From: an uncultured Clostridia bacterium
GTDB taxonomy: Bacteria; Bacillota; Clostridia; Oscillospirales; Oscillospiraceae
Assembly: GCA_946184165.1 (NCBI GenBank)
Contig: CAMHEN010000003.1
Coordinates: forward strand, 1 to 52,083
DNA: 52,083 bases
Direction: 5' to 3'
The number at the start of each line of letters is the position of its first letter. Within the stretch, counting starts at the first letter, position 1. The position numbers were made by a program, and so were the translations under genes. Of the stretch, positions 8,537 through 17,258 are shown piece by piece. The notes beneath the pieces are model-generated. The model was not told the origin of the DNA, did no database searches, and saw only the letters and a list, made by a program, of their open reading frames with translations.

Positions 8537-9585
8537 GCCAGCCCCGCCTCCAGCCAGGTGCGCGCCTCCTCCTGTGAAACAGGGAGGATATCGCAATGCC
8601 CGACGGCGCGCGGCACGATGAGGTGCAGTCTGCCGCCGGAAAACTTTTTGTCAAGCAACAAGGTGTCGTAAAGCTCCCCGGCGCTGTAGTCCGTCTCCGT
8701 CGGGAGCTCATAGGCCCGGAGAAGGGAGAGGACCGCGTCCCGGTCGGCTTCTTTGAGAAGGCCCATCCTGCAGGCAGCGCGGCAGATCATGGCCGTGCCG
8801 ACGGACACCGTCTCCCCGTGCAGAAGGGTATAGGCGCTGCGGCTCTCCACCGCGTGGCCGAAGGTATGCCCCAGGTTCAGCAGTCTCCGCTTTCCGGTGT
8901 CCCGCTCGTCCTCGGCGACGATGGCCGCCTTGTGTTTGACGCAGGTCTCGATGACTGCGGGCAGGTCGACGCTCTTATCCCGCAGGGCATTGAAGAGCAC
9001 GGGATCGCCGAGGACGGCGTATTTGATGACCTCCGCAAAGCCGGCGGAGAGTTCCCGCCGCGGCAGGGTCGAGAGGGCGTCGGTATCGCACAGGACCAGC
9101 GAGGGCTGATAGAATGCGCCCACCTGGTTTTTCCCCTGGGGCAGGTCTATGGCCGTCTTGCCGCCGACGGAGGAGTCCACCGCCGCAAGGAGCGTGGTGG
9201 GTGCCTGGACGAAGGCGATGCCCCGCTGATAGGTCGCGGCGGCAAAGCCCGTGAGATCGCCGGTCACCCCGCCGCCGAGGGCGACGACGCAGTCCGTGCG
9301 GGTAAAGCGCTTCTCCGCGAGAAACGTCAGAAGCTCCCCATAGTGCCGCAGGCTCTTGGTCTCCTCCCCCGCCGGGAGGACGAGGGAGCAGGTCTCGAGC
9401 CCCGCGCTCCGAAGGCTCTCCAGGGCCGCCGCGCCATAGAGGGGGAAGACGTTTTCTCCCGCGATCACGGCGCACTTTTTGGCCCCGGTACTCTCGCGCA
9501 CGCCTTCGCCCAGGGTCCCGAGCAGCCCCGGGCCGATGCGGACCTCATAGCGCTGCGAGGGGGCGTTGACCGTGACGCATCTCAT
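8533..9585 (-). CDS. aroB: 3-dehydroquinate synthase
   Basis: ALGGGVTGDLTGFAAATYQRGIAFVQAPTTLLAAVDSSVGGKTAIDLPQGKN; start set at [10 protein letters not shown]. Confidence 0.96.
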   Translation of the reverse strand: MRCVTVNAPSQRYEVRIGPGLLGTLGEGVRESTGAKKCAVIAGENVFPLYGAAALESLRSAGLETCSLVLPAGEETKSLRHYGELLTFLAEKRFTRTDCVVALGGGVTGDLTGFAAATYQRGIAFVQAPTTLLAAVDSSVGGKTAIDLPQGKNQVGAFYQPSLVLCDTDALSTLPRRELSAGFAEVIKYAVLGDPVLFNALRDKSVDLPAVIETCVKHKAAIVAEDERDTGKRRLLNLGHTFGHAVESRSAYTLLHGETVSVGTAMICRAACRMGLLKEADRDAVLSLLRAYELPTETDYSAGELYDTLLLDKKFSGGRLHLIVPRAVGHCDILPVSQEEARTWLEAGLA

Positions 9586-10418
9586 TTTCCGTCGATCTCC
9601 TCTTTGAGCTTTTTCCCCTCGGCGAGCAGGCCCGTGAGAGTTTCCCCGTCCTCCGCCGCCATGGCGTCGCGGTAGGATTTCAGATTCTCGATGAGGCAGT
9701 CCACCTCGCGGATGAGGTTTTCGCGGTTTTCCAGGAAGAGCTCCGACCACATGGGGGCGTTGAGCCAGGCCACGCGGGTCAGATCTCTGTAGCTGCCCGC
9801 GGAGAAGCCGTGGTGCTGCTTTGCCGTGGGGCTTTTTACATAGGCGTTGGAGACCACGTGGGCAAGCTGGGAGGTGAAGGCGATCATCTCGTCGTGGGCC
9901 TCGGCCGTGGTGACGGAGAAGCGCCCGAAGCCCGCGGGAGAGAGCAGCGTCTTCACCCGCTCGAGCAGGAAGATATCGTCAAACTTCGGGGGGACGATGA
10001 CCATGGGCTGACGGGCGTACATGGTGGCCTTCGCGTATTTATAGCCGGAATACTGGGTGCCCGCCATGGGGTGGCCCCCCACGAAGGTGAAGCCGTACTC
10101 CTCCGCGATGGAGAAGCACGCATCGCACACGATGCGCTTGGTGCCGCAGCAGTCCATGACGAGGGGCTTTTTCCCGATATACGGGGCAAACTCCCGCAGG
10201 GTCTCGATGGCGGCCTCGGGGAAGATGGTCAGGAGTACGAGGTCGCAGTCGGAGATGTTCTCTTTTGTGAGCTCCCCGTCCGCTTCCCCGCTGAGGATCG
10301 CAAAATCCAGGGTGGATTTGCTGCGGTTGTGGGCCAGGACCGTCCAGCCCGCCGCGTGGTAGGCTTTCACGAAGCTGCCGCCGATGAGGCCGAGACCGAA
10401 TACGCCGACAGTGCTCAT
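9582..10418 (-). CDS. tyrA: Prephenate dehydrogenase
   Basis: [48 protein letters not shown]. Confidence 0.93.
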   Translation of the reverse strand: MSTVGVFGLGLIGGSFVKAYHAAGWTVLAHNRSKSTLDFAILSGEADGELTKENISDCDLVLLTIFPEAAIETLREFAPYIGKKPLVMDCCGTKRIVCDACFSIAEEYGFTFVGGHPMAGTQYSGYKYAKATMYARQPMVIVPPKFDDIFLLERVKTLLSPAGFGRFSVTTAEAHDEMIAFTSQLAHVVSNAYVKSPTAKQHHGFSAGSYRDLTRVAWLNAPMWSELFLENRENLIREVDCLIENLKSYRDAMAAEDGETLTGLLAEGKKLKEEIDGK

Positions 10419-11416
10419 CGGATCGCCTCCCTCACAGCGCGGACCTTATCGGCCAGCGCCGCGAATTCCTCGGGTCTGAGGCTCTGCGCCCCGTCGCAGA
10501 GGGCGTGGATGGGGTCGTTGTGCACCTCGATGATAAGCCCGTCCGCCCCGGCCGCGGTGGCGGCGAGGGCCATGGGGGGTACCAGACGCGCGATGCCGGT
10601 GGCGTGACTCGGGTCCACGATGATGGGCAGGTGTGTGAGCTCCCGCAGCATCGGGACCGCAGAGAGGTCCAGGGTATTGCGGGTGTAGTCCGAGAAGGTG
10701 CGGATGCCGCGCTCGCAGAGCATGACCTGCTCGTTGCCGCTGGCCATGATATACTCCGCGCTCATGAGAAGCTCCTTTAAGGTATTGGCAAGGCCGCGCT
10801 TGAGGAGGATCGGTTTATTCACGCCGCCGAGCTCGCGCAGGAGGTCGAAGTTCTGCATATTGCGGGCGCCGATCTGGATGACGTCCACATCCTCAAAGAG
10901 GGGCAGATCGTTGATGTTCATGAGCTCGGTCACGATGGGGAGCCCTGTCTCGGCCCGCGCGATCTTCAAAAGCTCCAGCCCTTCGGCTTTGAGCCCCGCG
11001 AAATCATAGGGGGAGGTGCGGGGCTTGAAGGCGCCGCCGCGCATGAGCGTGGCGCCCGCCGCCTTGACGGCCTTTGCCACCGTGACGATCTGTTCCTCCG
11101 ACTCCACAGAGCAGGGGCCCGCGATCATGACGAAGCTGCCCGCGCCGATCTTCACGCCGCCCGCTTCCACCACGAGGGACTCCGGGTGGAATTTCCGGTT
11201 GCACATTTTAAAGGGCTCGGTCACGCGCTTGACGCTGTCCACGATGTCGAGACTCTCCACGAGGTCGATATCCACCGTGGAGGTGTCGCCCACAAGGCCG
11301 AGGACAGTCTGAAACTCCCCGTCGGAGATATGGATGCGAAGCCCCAGACCCTGCAGCCAGGCGATGAGCTGCGCCTTCTTTTCCGCCGAAACGCCGTGCT
11401 TCAATACAACGATCAT
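10415..11416 (-). CDS. aroF: 3-deoxy-7-phosphoheptulonate (DAHP) synthase
   Basis: [14 protein letters not shown] ferredoxin-like N-terminus, [32 protein letters not shown]. Confidence 0.95.
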   Translation of the reverse strand: MIVVLKHGVSAEKKAQLIAWLQGLGLRIHISDGEFQTVLGLVGDTSTVDIDLVESLDIVDSVKRVTEPFKMCNRKFHPESLVVEAGGVKIGAGSFVMIAGPCSVESEEQIVTVAKAVKAAGATLMRGGAFKPRTSPYDFAGLKAEGLELLKIARAETGLPIVTELMNINDLPLFEDVDVIQIGARNMQNFDLLRELGGVNKPILLKRGLANTLKELLMSAEYIMASGNEQVMLCERGIRTFSDYTRNTLDLSAVPMLRELTHLPIIVDPSHATGIARLVPPMALAATAAGADGLIIEVHNDPIHALCDGAQSLRPEEFAALADKVRAVREAIR

Positions 11417-11460
11417 GTTAAAACCTCCCTGACTGCACAAAGGCAGAATCATGCATAATT

Positions 11461-11687
11461 CGAATCGTTTTTCAGGCAGCTCCGCCGCCCGAAAAGCACC
11501 ATAAGCCGAGCTGTGCGAAGCCTCGCGCCGTCGTCAAACGAAACGCACCGCATTCCGCTTCCCTAATTGCGAAGAGCTGGGGAAGCTTCATATCCGTTCT
11601 TTCCGTCTTCCGCTCAAAATCAAGGCCAATGCTTTGGTTTTGTATGAGCGCGAGTATCTCGATCGAAATCAGAGATTTCAATCGAAT
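11461..11687 (-). repeat. Intergenic palindromic repeat, family A (copy a)
   Basis: Minus strand ATTCGATTGAAATCTCTGATTTCGATCGAGATACTCGCGCT ... GGCGCGAGGCTTCGCACAGCTCGGCTTATGGTGCTTTTCGGGCGGCGGAGCTGCCTGAAAAACGATTCG; aligns with 39403-39560 and 49190-49345. Confidence 0.7.
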
Positions 11688-11717
11688 AAAAATAACCGCA
11701 CAGGATAACCTGTGCGG
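11683..11717 (-). terminator. Attenuator (intrinsic terminator) of the aro operon leader
   Basis: On the minus strand: CCGCACAGG-TTAT-CCTGTGCGG followed by TTATTTTTATT. Confidence 0.9.
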
Positions 11718-11761
11718 CAAAAAGCTGATTGCTCCCCTCTTTTTTGCGCCACAAATTATCC
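11703..11761 (-). promoter_or_regulatory. Antiterminator hairpin, mutually exclusive with the attenuator
   Basis: GGATAATTTGT (adjacent to the leader stop) pairs over 11 bp, including two G-U pairs, with ACAGGTTATCC (5' arm and loop of the terminator). Pairing extends through GGCGCAAAAAAG/CTTTTTGCCGC with small bulges. Confidence 0.82.
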
Positions 11762-11818
11762 TTACCTGCCAAAGCCGGTAAAGGAATAATAATAGGCGTA
11801 GAAAAGAGAACTCTTCAT
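11762..11818 (-). CDS. Phe/Tyr-rich attenuator leader peptide MKSSLFYAYYYSFTGFGR
   Basis: 18-codon ORF with 4 Tyr and 3 Phe codons, preceded by GGGAG, located between a consensus promoter and the attenuator. Confidence 0.88.
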   Translation of the reverse strand: MKSSLFYAYYYSFTGFGR

Positions 11819-11850
11819 AAAAAATCTCCCGATCTTTCCTTGCTGTCAGC

Positions 11851-11879
11851 ATTTTATCGCAATTCCATTATACTGTCAA
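11851..11879 (-). promoter_or_regulatory. sigma-A promoter of the aro operon
   Basis: Minus strand TTGACA-N17-TAAAAT, about 33 nt upstream of the leader ATG. Confidence 0.88.
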
Positions 11880-12074
11880 GCTGAATAAGAATACGAAGAA
11901 TTCCGCTGCCCGGCCCGCTTTTTTGGAAAAATTCACGAAGCGGCGAATAGCGCGCCGCAGGCATTTTGACCTGTTCCCGTATAGTTCTCGGAGAGTTTAA
12001 GATTTTTCTCTGGTGTTTGTCGAAAAGATGTGATATCATAGTGAAAACTATATAGAAAAGAGCTGGTTTTTTTC

Positions 12075-13037
12075 ATGAAGAGAAACCTGTTACTCCCTCT
12101 CATCGTTATTCTTGCCCTGCTGCTGACAGGCTGCGGCATCGCCGCGCCCTCTGCCGCAGGCGATAAGGCCGCCGAGGTGAAGGCCACGGAAACCCCGGTC
12201 CCCACGCCGACGCCCACGCCCACCCCGAAGCCCGTCTCCCCCGAGGTGCAGGCGCTTCAACTTCGCAATCAGGAGGTCTGGCGCGAGATGCACCGGCGCG
12301 AGGGGATGGACGGACGCCTGATGATCCCCTCGGCCGGGATCAACGTGGCCCTCTTCTCCTGGATCAACGCCTCCGTCTCCGAAACCGACCCCGACAAGAT
12401 CGTGGAGCAGGTGCGGCAGCTCATCGTGGACTATGAGGACAGCGCCCTTCTGTATAACGACGGTTACGGCAGCGTCATCGCGGATCACTCCAACCAGGAC
12501 TTCATGACGCTCTCCAACGTCAAGGTGGGCGATCCCGCCTATATCCTCGCGGGAGATCACGTGGTGAGTCTCAAGTGCAATCTCGTGACCGACGGCATCA
12601 ATACCGGCACCGGCATTACCGACGCCGAGGGCAAGAACATCACCGCGGGCGAGGACTATACCTGCTACACCTGTCTCGAGGACTGGACCCATATTCTCGT
12701 GGTGGGCTTTGAGATCACCGATCAGGACTTCTTCGACGTAGACCGCTTTGATCTCGGCAAGGTGGAAAAGGACGGCAGCGATGCGGTATCGACAGCCGCC
12801 TCCACACCCGTTCCCTCCCAGCCCGTCTCCGCTACGACTCCCCCGACGCCCACGCCGATCTATACGCCTGTGGGCTCCCCCACGCCGAGTCCGAGTCCCG
12901 CCCCCGAGACTCCGCAGCAGAACGATCAGTGGGATGCCTACGATGACTATTATGACATCCTCGGCGGCTATGATATCTACGCCGATCCCGACGGCAGCGC
13001 CGGCTCCGGCAGCGTCGACGGCGGATATCTGACCTGA
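12075..13037 (+). CDS. Lipoprotein with a possible sortase-like domain and a Pro/Thr-rich linker
   Basis: Lipobox LLLTGCG; GRLMIPSAGINVALF, GSVIADHSNQDFMTLSNVKVGDPAYI, DYTCYTCLEDWTHILVVGFE resemble sortase His and Cys regions. Confidence 0.6.
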   Translation: MKRNLLLPLIVILALLLTGCGIAAPSAAGDKAAEVKATETPVPTPTPTPTPKPVSPEVQALQLRNQEVWREMHRREGMDGRLMIPSAGINVALFSWINASVSETDPDKIVEQVRQLIVDYEDSALLYNDGYGSVIADHSNQDFMTLSNVKVGDPAYILAGDHVVSLKCNLVTDGINTGTGITDAEGKNITAGEDYTCYTCLEDWTHILVVGFEITDQDFFDVDRFDLGKVEKDGSDAVSTAASTPVPSQPVSATTPPTPTPIYTPVGSPTPSPSPAPETPQQNDQWDAYDDYYDILGGYDIYADPDGSAGSGSVDGGYLT

Positions 13038-13060
13038 TACCATTTCTGACAAGACAGAAA

Positions 13061-13103
13061 AAAAGCTGAGCGAATCCGCGTTTTACGGATTCGCTCAGCT
13101 TTT
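13061..13103. terminator. Bidirectional intrinsic terminator
   Basis: AAAAGCTGAGCGAATCCG-CGTTTTA-CGGATTCGCTCAGCTTTT, perfect 18-bp stem. Confidence 0.93.
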
Positions 13104-13147
13104 CATCTTCGGTTTATCGCTCCGCGCGGCTTTCCATTGTACCCGCT

Positions 13148-13576
13148 CTATCTCCCGAGCAGCGACAGCGTCCTGCTGTCACGGCGGCCGCCGTAGTATT
13201 TTTCCAGCACCCTTGCGAACACAGGCTCATCGGGCGCGGCAAGCTCAAAGAGCGTCATGCAGGAGCGGAGCTTGAGATCGTCCGGGTAACCCAGGACCGC
13301 AGCGGGGTCGCCCGTGTCCAGCGTGAGCAGGGCCTCGCTGATCTCCACAAGACGCCGGGAGAGTACCGGGTGCTCCATATAGTCCTTTGCCTCCTCCAGA
13401 TCCTTCACGCCGTAGTATTCGGCGGTGGAGCTGAAGCCGAGACCGCGGAGCTGCGGAAAGATGTACCACATCCAGTGGCTGCGCTTGCGGCCCCCGCGGA
13501 TCTCCCGCAGGGCGGTTTCATAGTCTCCGGCCTGGGCCTTCAGATAGCGGTCGAGGCCGGCGGGATCATAATACAT
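13148..13576 (-). CDS. DUF1810 domain-containing protein
   Basis: GGRKRSHWMWYIFPQLRGLGFSSTAEYYGV motif. Confidence 0.9.
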   Translation of the reverse strand: MYYDPAGLDRYLKAQAGDYETALREIRGGRKRSHWMWYIFPQLRGLGFSSTAEYYGVKDLEEAKDYMEHPVLSRRLVEISEALLTLDTGDPAAVLGYPDDLKLRSCMTLFELAAPDEPVFARVLEKYYGGRRDSRTLSLLGR

Positions 13577-13577
13577 G

Positions 13578-14129
13578 TCACGCCTCCCATGAATAAGTCC
13601 GCCAGGTCTCCCCGGTCTCCAGATCGATCCAGCGGAAAACTCCATTCTCCAGGATCAAGGCGCTGTGGCGGCTCTGTTCCTTGGGGATCGCGGCGGAGCC
13701 CGGATTCAGGATCAGGACCCCGTCCCGCTCTTCGCACACGGGGACATGGATATGGCCGAAGAGGAAGGCGTCCCCCGGGCAGAGCTTCGGGTGCTCCTCC
13801 GGCGTGTAGAGATGGCCGTGGGTCACAAAGATTCGGCGGCTGCCGACGAGCAGAAGGCTGTAGTCCGCCATGATGGGGAAGCCCAGAACGGTCTGGTCGA
13901 TCTCCGCGTCGCAGTTGCCGCGTACACCAAAGACGGGAACATCGAGCCCGGTGAGCATGGCGGTGACCTCCTTCGGGGCATAGTCCCGGGGCAGGTCGTT
14001 GCGCGGACCGTGGTAAAGAACGTCGCCCAGCAGGAGAAGGCCCTCGCACCTCTCCTCATGCAGGCGCTCCAGCACCAGGCTGCAGTAATAAGCCGAGCCG
14101 TGGATATCGGAGGCAATCAAGAGCTTCAT
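13578..14129 (-). CDS. YfcE-type metallophosphoesterase
   Basis: LIASDIHGS, LLGDVLYHGPRN, VRGNCDAEID, VTHGHLY, FGHIHVP. Confidence 0.93.
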   Translation of the reverse strand: MKLLIASDIHGSAYYCSLVLERLHEERCEGLLLLGDVLYHGPRNDLPRDYAPKEVTAMLTGLDVPVFGVRGNCDAEIDQTVLGFPIMADYSLLLVGSRRIFVTHGHLYTPEEHPKLCPGDAFLFGHIHVPVCEERDGVLILNPGSAAIPKEQSRHSALILENGVFRWIDLETGETWRTYSWEA

Positions 14130-14132
14130 CGC

Positions 14133-15413
14133 TTATTCCGCCAGCAGGATTTCAAGTGCCGCGATGCGCTGGCAGAGGCAGAAGACCTCCATGCTGCCGT
14201 GCAGCTCGCTGATGGAGGGGAAGGACGGGGCGATGCGGATATTTTTGTCCTCCGGGTCCTTGCCGTAGGGGAAGGTGGCGCCGGCGTTGGTGAACTTCAC
14301 GCCCGCCTCCGCGCAGAGGGAAACGCAGCGCGCGGCCGTGCCGGGCAGGCCGTCAAAGCTGATGAAGTAACCGCCGTTGGGGTTGGTCCAGGTGCCGATC
14401 CCATAGGGGGCAAGGCCGGTGTCCAGGGCGGTGAGCACATAGTCGAACTTGGGGCGCAGGTAGTCGGCCTGCTTTTTCATGTGGGCCTTGATGCCGTCCA
14501 CGCTCTTGAGATAGTGGACATGACGGATCTGGTTGATCTTGTCGTAGCCGATGGTCTGCACGCCCATCTGTCTGAGCAGGAACTTGACATTGTCGGTGCT
14601 GGCGGCGAGGACCGCGACGCCCGCGCCGGAGAAGGTGACCTTGCTCGTGGACATGAACTCATAGACCATGTCCTCGCTGCCGTACTCGCGGCAGGCATCG
14701 AAGATGTTCAGGAGCTCATCGTCCTGCTCCCGGAAGCCGTGGACCAGATAGGCGTTGTCCCAGAAGATGCGGAAGTCGTCCGCCGCGGGCTTGAGGGCCG
14801 CGAAGGCGCGGACCGTGTCGGCGGAGTAGGTGTAGCCCTGGGGGTTGGAGTACTTCGGCACGCACCAGATGCCCTTGACGCTGGGGTCAGACTCCGCATA
14901 CCGGCGCACAAGCTCCATGTCCGGACCGTCGGGGGTCATGGGGATGTTGATCATCTCGATGCCGAACTCCTGGCAGATGCGGAAGTGTCTGTCATAGCCG
15001 GGCACCGGGCAGAGGAAGCGAAGCTGTCCCTGCTGGCCCCAGGGCTTGCTGCCGCCGTACACGCCCAGCACCAGCGCCTTGATGACGCAGTCGTACATCA
15101 GCGCAAGGCTGGACTGGCCGCCCATGATGATGTTCTCCATCGGAAGGCCCAGCACCTCACCGAAGAGCTCCTTGGCCTCATCCACGCCGGCGAGTTCGCC
15201 ATAGTTGCGCACATCGGTGCCCTTGCGGCTGTAGATCAGCTCATAGGGGTTCATGCTCAGCATATCCATGCTGAGATTGAGCTGGGTGGGGTCGGGCTTG
15301 CCGCGGGACATGTCGAGCTTGAGCCCCCGGCCCTTTACGATCTCGTAACGGGCCATGAGCTTCTCATGCTCCCCGCGCAGTTCTTCCTTGGTCATGGACA
15401 GGTATTTGTTCAT
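14133..15413 (-). CDS. Aminotransferase class I (MocR-type aminotransferase domain)
   Basis: LKLDMSRGKPDPTQLNLSMDML, PKYSNPQGYTYS, MSTSKVTFSGAGVAVLA. Confidence 0.9.
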   Translation of the reverse strand: MNKYLSMTKEELRGEHEKLMARYEIVKGRGLKLDMSRGKPDPTQLNLSMDMLSMNPYELIYSRKGTDVRNYGELAGVDEAKELFGEVLGLPMENIIMGGQSSLALMYDCVIKALVLGVYGGSKPWGQQGQLRFLCPVPGYDRHFRICQEFGIEMINIPMTPDGPDMELVRRYAESDPSVKGIWCVPKYSNPQGYTYSADTVRAFAALKPAADDFRIFWDNAYLVHGFREQDDELLNIFDACREYGSEDMVYEFMSTSKVTFSGAGVAVLAASTDNVKFLLRQMGVQTIGYDKINQIRHVHYLKSVDGIKAHMKKQADYLRPKFDYVLTALDTGLAPYGIGTWTNPNGGYFISFDGLPGTAARCVSLCAEAGVKFTNAGATFPYGKDPEDKNIRIAPSFPSISELHGSMEVFCLCQRIAALEILLAE

Positions 15414-15451
15414 TGTGCATTCCTCGATTTCTAAAATAGCGATTCTGTGGT

Positions 15452-16249
15452 TTACAGTTTTACCGGCACAAATCCGCCGCCGGTGAAGTGCCAGATCTCC
15501 TCAAAGCCGCAGGTACGGGCAAGCTCCTCGCACTGATCGAAGGCGCAGATGATGGCGTCCGAGCTGTGCGCGTCCGAGCTGATGCAGATCCGTCCGTTCA
15601 GTTCCCGGAGGCGGCGCAGCAGCTCCGGCGCCGGATAGGGCGTGGAGCGCCAGCCGCGGCTGATGGCCCCGGCGTTGATTTCAAAGATCTTTTCCGCAGC
15701 GTTCAGCTTTTCCAGGGCGGCAAAGGCGGCGTCTCTGTAGGCGGGAGACGCCTCGTTATACAGGGGTACACGCTCATTATATTTTGTGAGCAGGTCAAAG
15801 TGTCCCACGATGGAGACCTCCGGAAAGTCCGCCATGGTGCAGAGTCTCTCGTAATAGTACTGTGCCGCCCGGTCCGCCCCGCCGTTATATGCGATGAGCA
15901 TCTCCGCCCGCTCCGGCGACTCGTCGATTGAGATGCCGTCCAGCATATGGCAGGCGCCGATGATGTAGTCATAGGGCGGGATGCTGCGGCGCACGGCGTC
16001 CAGATCATACTCCAGCCCGCACCAGACCTCGATGCGCCCGGTGTAGAGCTCGCGCAGTCTGCGCATCTCACGGATGAATTTATCCTCGTTCTCCCCGGCG
16101 CAGCACCAGCCGGTCTCTCCGTCGATAGGGCAGTGGAGGCTGATGCCGATGGCGCTGAGGCCCGCATCCAGGGCGGCGTGGACCATCGCCTCCGGGCTGT
16201 CCTTCCCGTCGTCAAAGAATGTATGGCAATGCAGATTCTGTCGGATCAT
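15452..16249 (-). CDS. Histidinol-phosphatase-like PHP-domain protein
   Basis: NLHCHTFFDDGKDSPEAMV, GISLHCPI, IVGHFDLLTKY, ISSDAHSSDAI. Confidence 0.88.
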   Translation of the reverse strand: MIRQNLHCHTFFDDGKDSPEAMVHAALDAGLSAIGISLHCPIDGETGWCCAGENEDKFIREMRRLRELYTGRIEVWCGLEYDLDAVRRSIPPYDYIIGACHMLDGISIDESPERAEMLIAYNGGADRAAQYYYERLCTMADFPEVSIVGHFDLLTKYNERVPLYNEASPAYRDAAFAALEKLNAAEKIFEINAGAISRGWRSTPYPAPELLRRLRELNGRICISSDAHSSDAIICAFDQCEELARTCGFEEIWHFTGGGFVPVKL

Positions 16250-16283
16250 TTCTGCCCCTCCCCCTGTTTTATCTAACTATAAT

Positions 16284-16312
16284 ATTTTACCGGGACATAG
16301 AAGCTATGTCAA
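16284..16312 (-). promoter_or_regulatory. Promoter for the PHP phosphatase gene
   Basis: Minus strand TTGACA-N17-TAAAAT. Confidence 0.8.
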
Positions 16313-16326
16313 GATTTTCTTAAGGC

Positions 16327-16369
16327 AAAAGCAGAGGGAGCGTCACGATTGACTCTCCCTCTGCTTTTT
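16327..16369. terminator. Intrinsic terminator
   Basis: AAAAGCAGAGGGAG...CTCCCTCTGCTTTT. Confidence 0.88.
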
Positions 16370-16371
16370 GG

Positions 16372-16653
16372 TCATCCCGCGAGGACCCGGTCAAAGGCCG
16401 CACGGATATTCTGCTTGATGGTATCGTAGCTGTGGGTAAAGTGAGCCTCGTAGAGCTTTTCCCCGTTCCAGAAGATCGTGGGCACGCTGTAATAGTCGCG
16501 GGTTTCTGCGATCCGGGGCTGCTCGCTCTCCTCGATCCAGTCGATCCGGATGTCGGCGTAGGGCGGGTTTTCCTCCGTCAGCTCCCCGATGGCGCGCCTG
16601 GCGCTGCGGCAGTAGGGGCAGCCTGCGAGATAGAAGAGCTCGATTTCCTTCAT
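16372..16653 (-). CDS. Glutaredoxin/thioredoxin-family protein
   Basis: FYLAGCPYCRSARRAI; YYSVPTIFWNGEKLYE. Confidence 0.85.
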   Translation of the reverse strand: MKEIELFYLAGCPYCRSARRAIGELTEENPPYADIRIDWIEESEQPRIAETRDYYSVPTIFWNGEKLYEAHFTHSYDTIKQNIRAAFDRVLAG

Positions 16654-16657
16654 GGCC

Positions 16658-17197
16658 TTAATAGTTCTCGGCGTTGATTTCGAAGTACGCCTGCGGGTGG
16701 GCGCAGACGGGGCAGACGTCGGGTGCGGCCTCGCCCACCACGATATGTCCGCAGTTGCGGCACTCCCACACCTTCACGCTGCTCTTTTTGAAGACCTCCT
16801 GGATCTCCACGTTTTTCAGCAGCGCGCGGTAGCGCTCCTCATGATGCTTTTCGATGGCGGCCACACCGCGGAATTTGTCGGCGAGCTCCGGGAAGCCCTC
16901 CTCCTCGGCGGTTTTGGCAAAGCCCTCGTACATATCCGTCCACTCGTAGTTTTCCCCGTCGGCTGCGGCGGCGAGGTTTTCGGCGGTGCTGCCGATGCCC
17001 GCGAGCTCCTTGAACCAGAGCTTGGCGTGTTCCTTCTCGTTCTCGGCGGTCTTGAGGAAGAGGGCCGCGATCTGCTCAAAGCCCTCCTTCTTCGCCTTGG
17101 AGGCAAAGTAGGTGTACTTGTTCCTGGCCTGGGATTCTCCCGCAAAGGCGGCCTCCAGGTTCTTCTCGGTCTGTGTTCCGGCGTATTTGTTTGCCAT
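16658..17197 (-). CDS. Rubrerythrin
   Basis: [30 protein letters not shown]-terminal rubredoxin-like [29 protein letters not shown]. Confidence 0.96.
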   Translation of the reverse strand: MANKYAGTQTEKNLEAAFAGESQARNKYTYFASKAKKEGFEQIAALFLKTAENEKEHAKLWFKELAGIGSTAENLAAAADGENYEWTDMYEGFAKTAEEEGFPELADKFRGVAAIEKHHEERYRALLKNVEIQEVFKKSSVKVWECRNCGHIVVGEAAPDVCPVCAHPQAYFEINAENY

Positions 17198-17230
17198 AAG
17201 AAAACCTCCTTATTCTTTCGTAGTGTCAGC

Positions 17231-17256
17231 CGATTGCGAACCTCAGTCCGCGATCG
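17231..17256. repeat. Family A hairpin (short copy)
   Basis: CGATTGCGAAC-CTCA-GTCCGCGATCG. Confidence 0.55.
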
Positions 17257-17258
17257 AA

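Noticed and set aside
11472-11852. 126-aa minus-strand ORF covering the aro leader
   Set aside because: Different frame from the better-supported 18-aa leader; runs through the terminator and repeat, with no recognisable domain.
11417-11880. T-box riboswitch upstream of aroF
   Set aside because: No T-box sequence (AGGGTGGNACCGCG-like) or specifier-loop layout was seen; the leader peptide plus alternative hairpins explain the region better.
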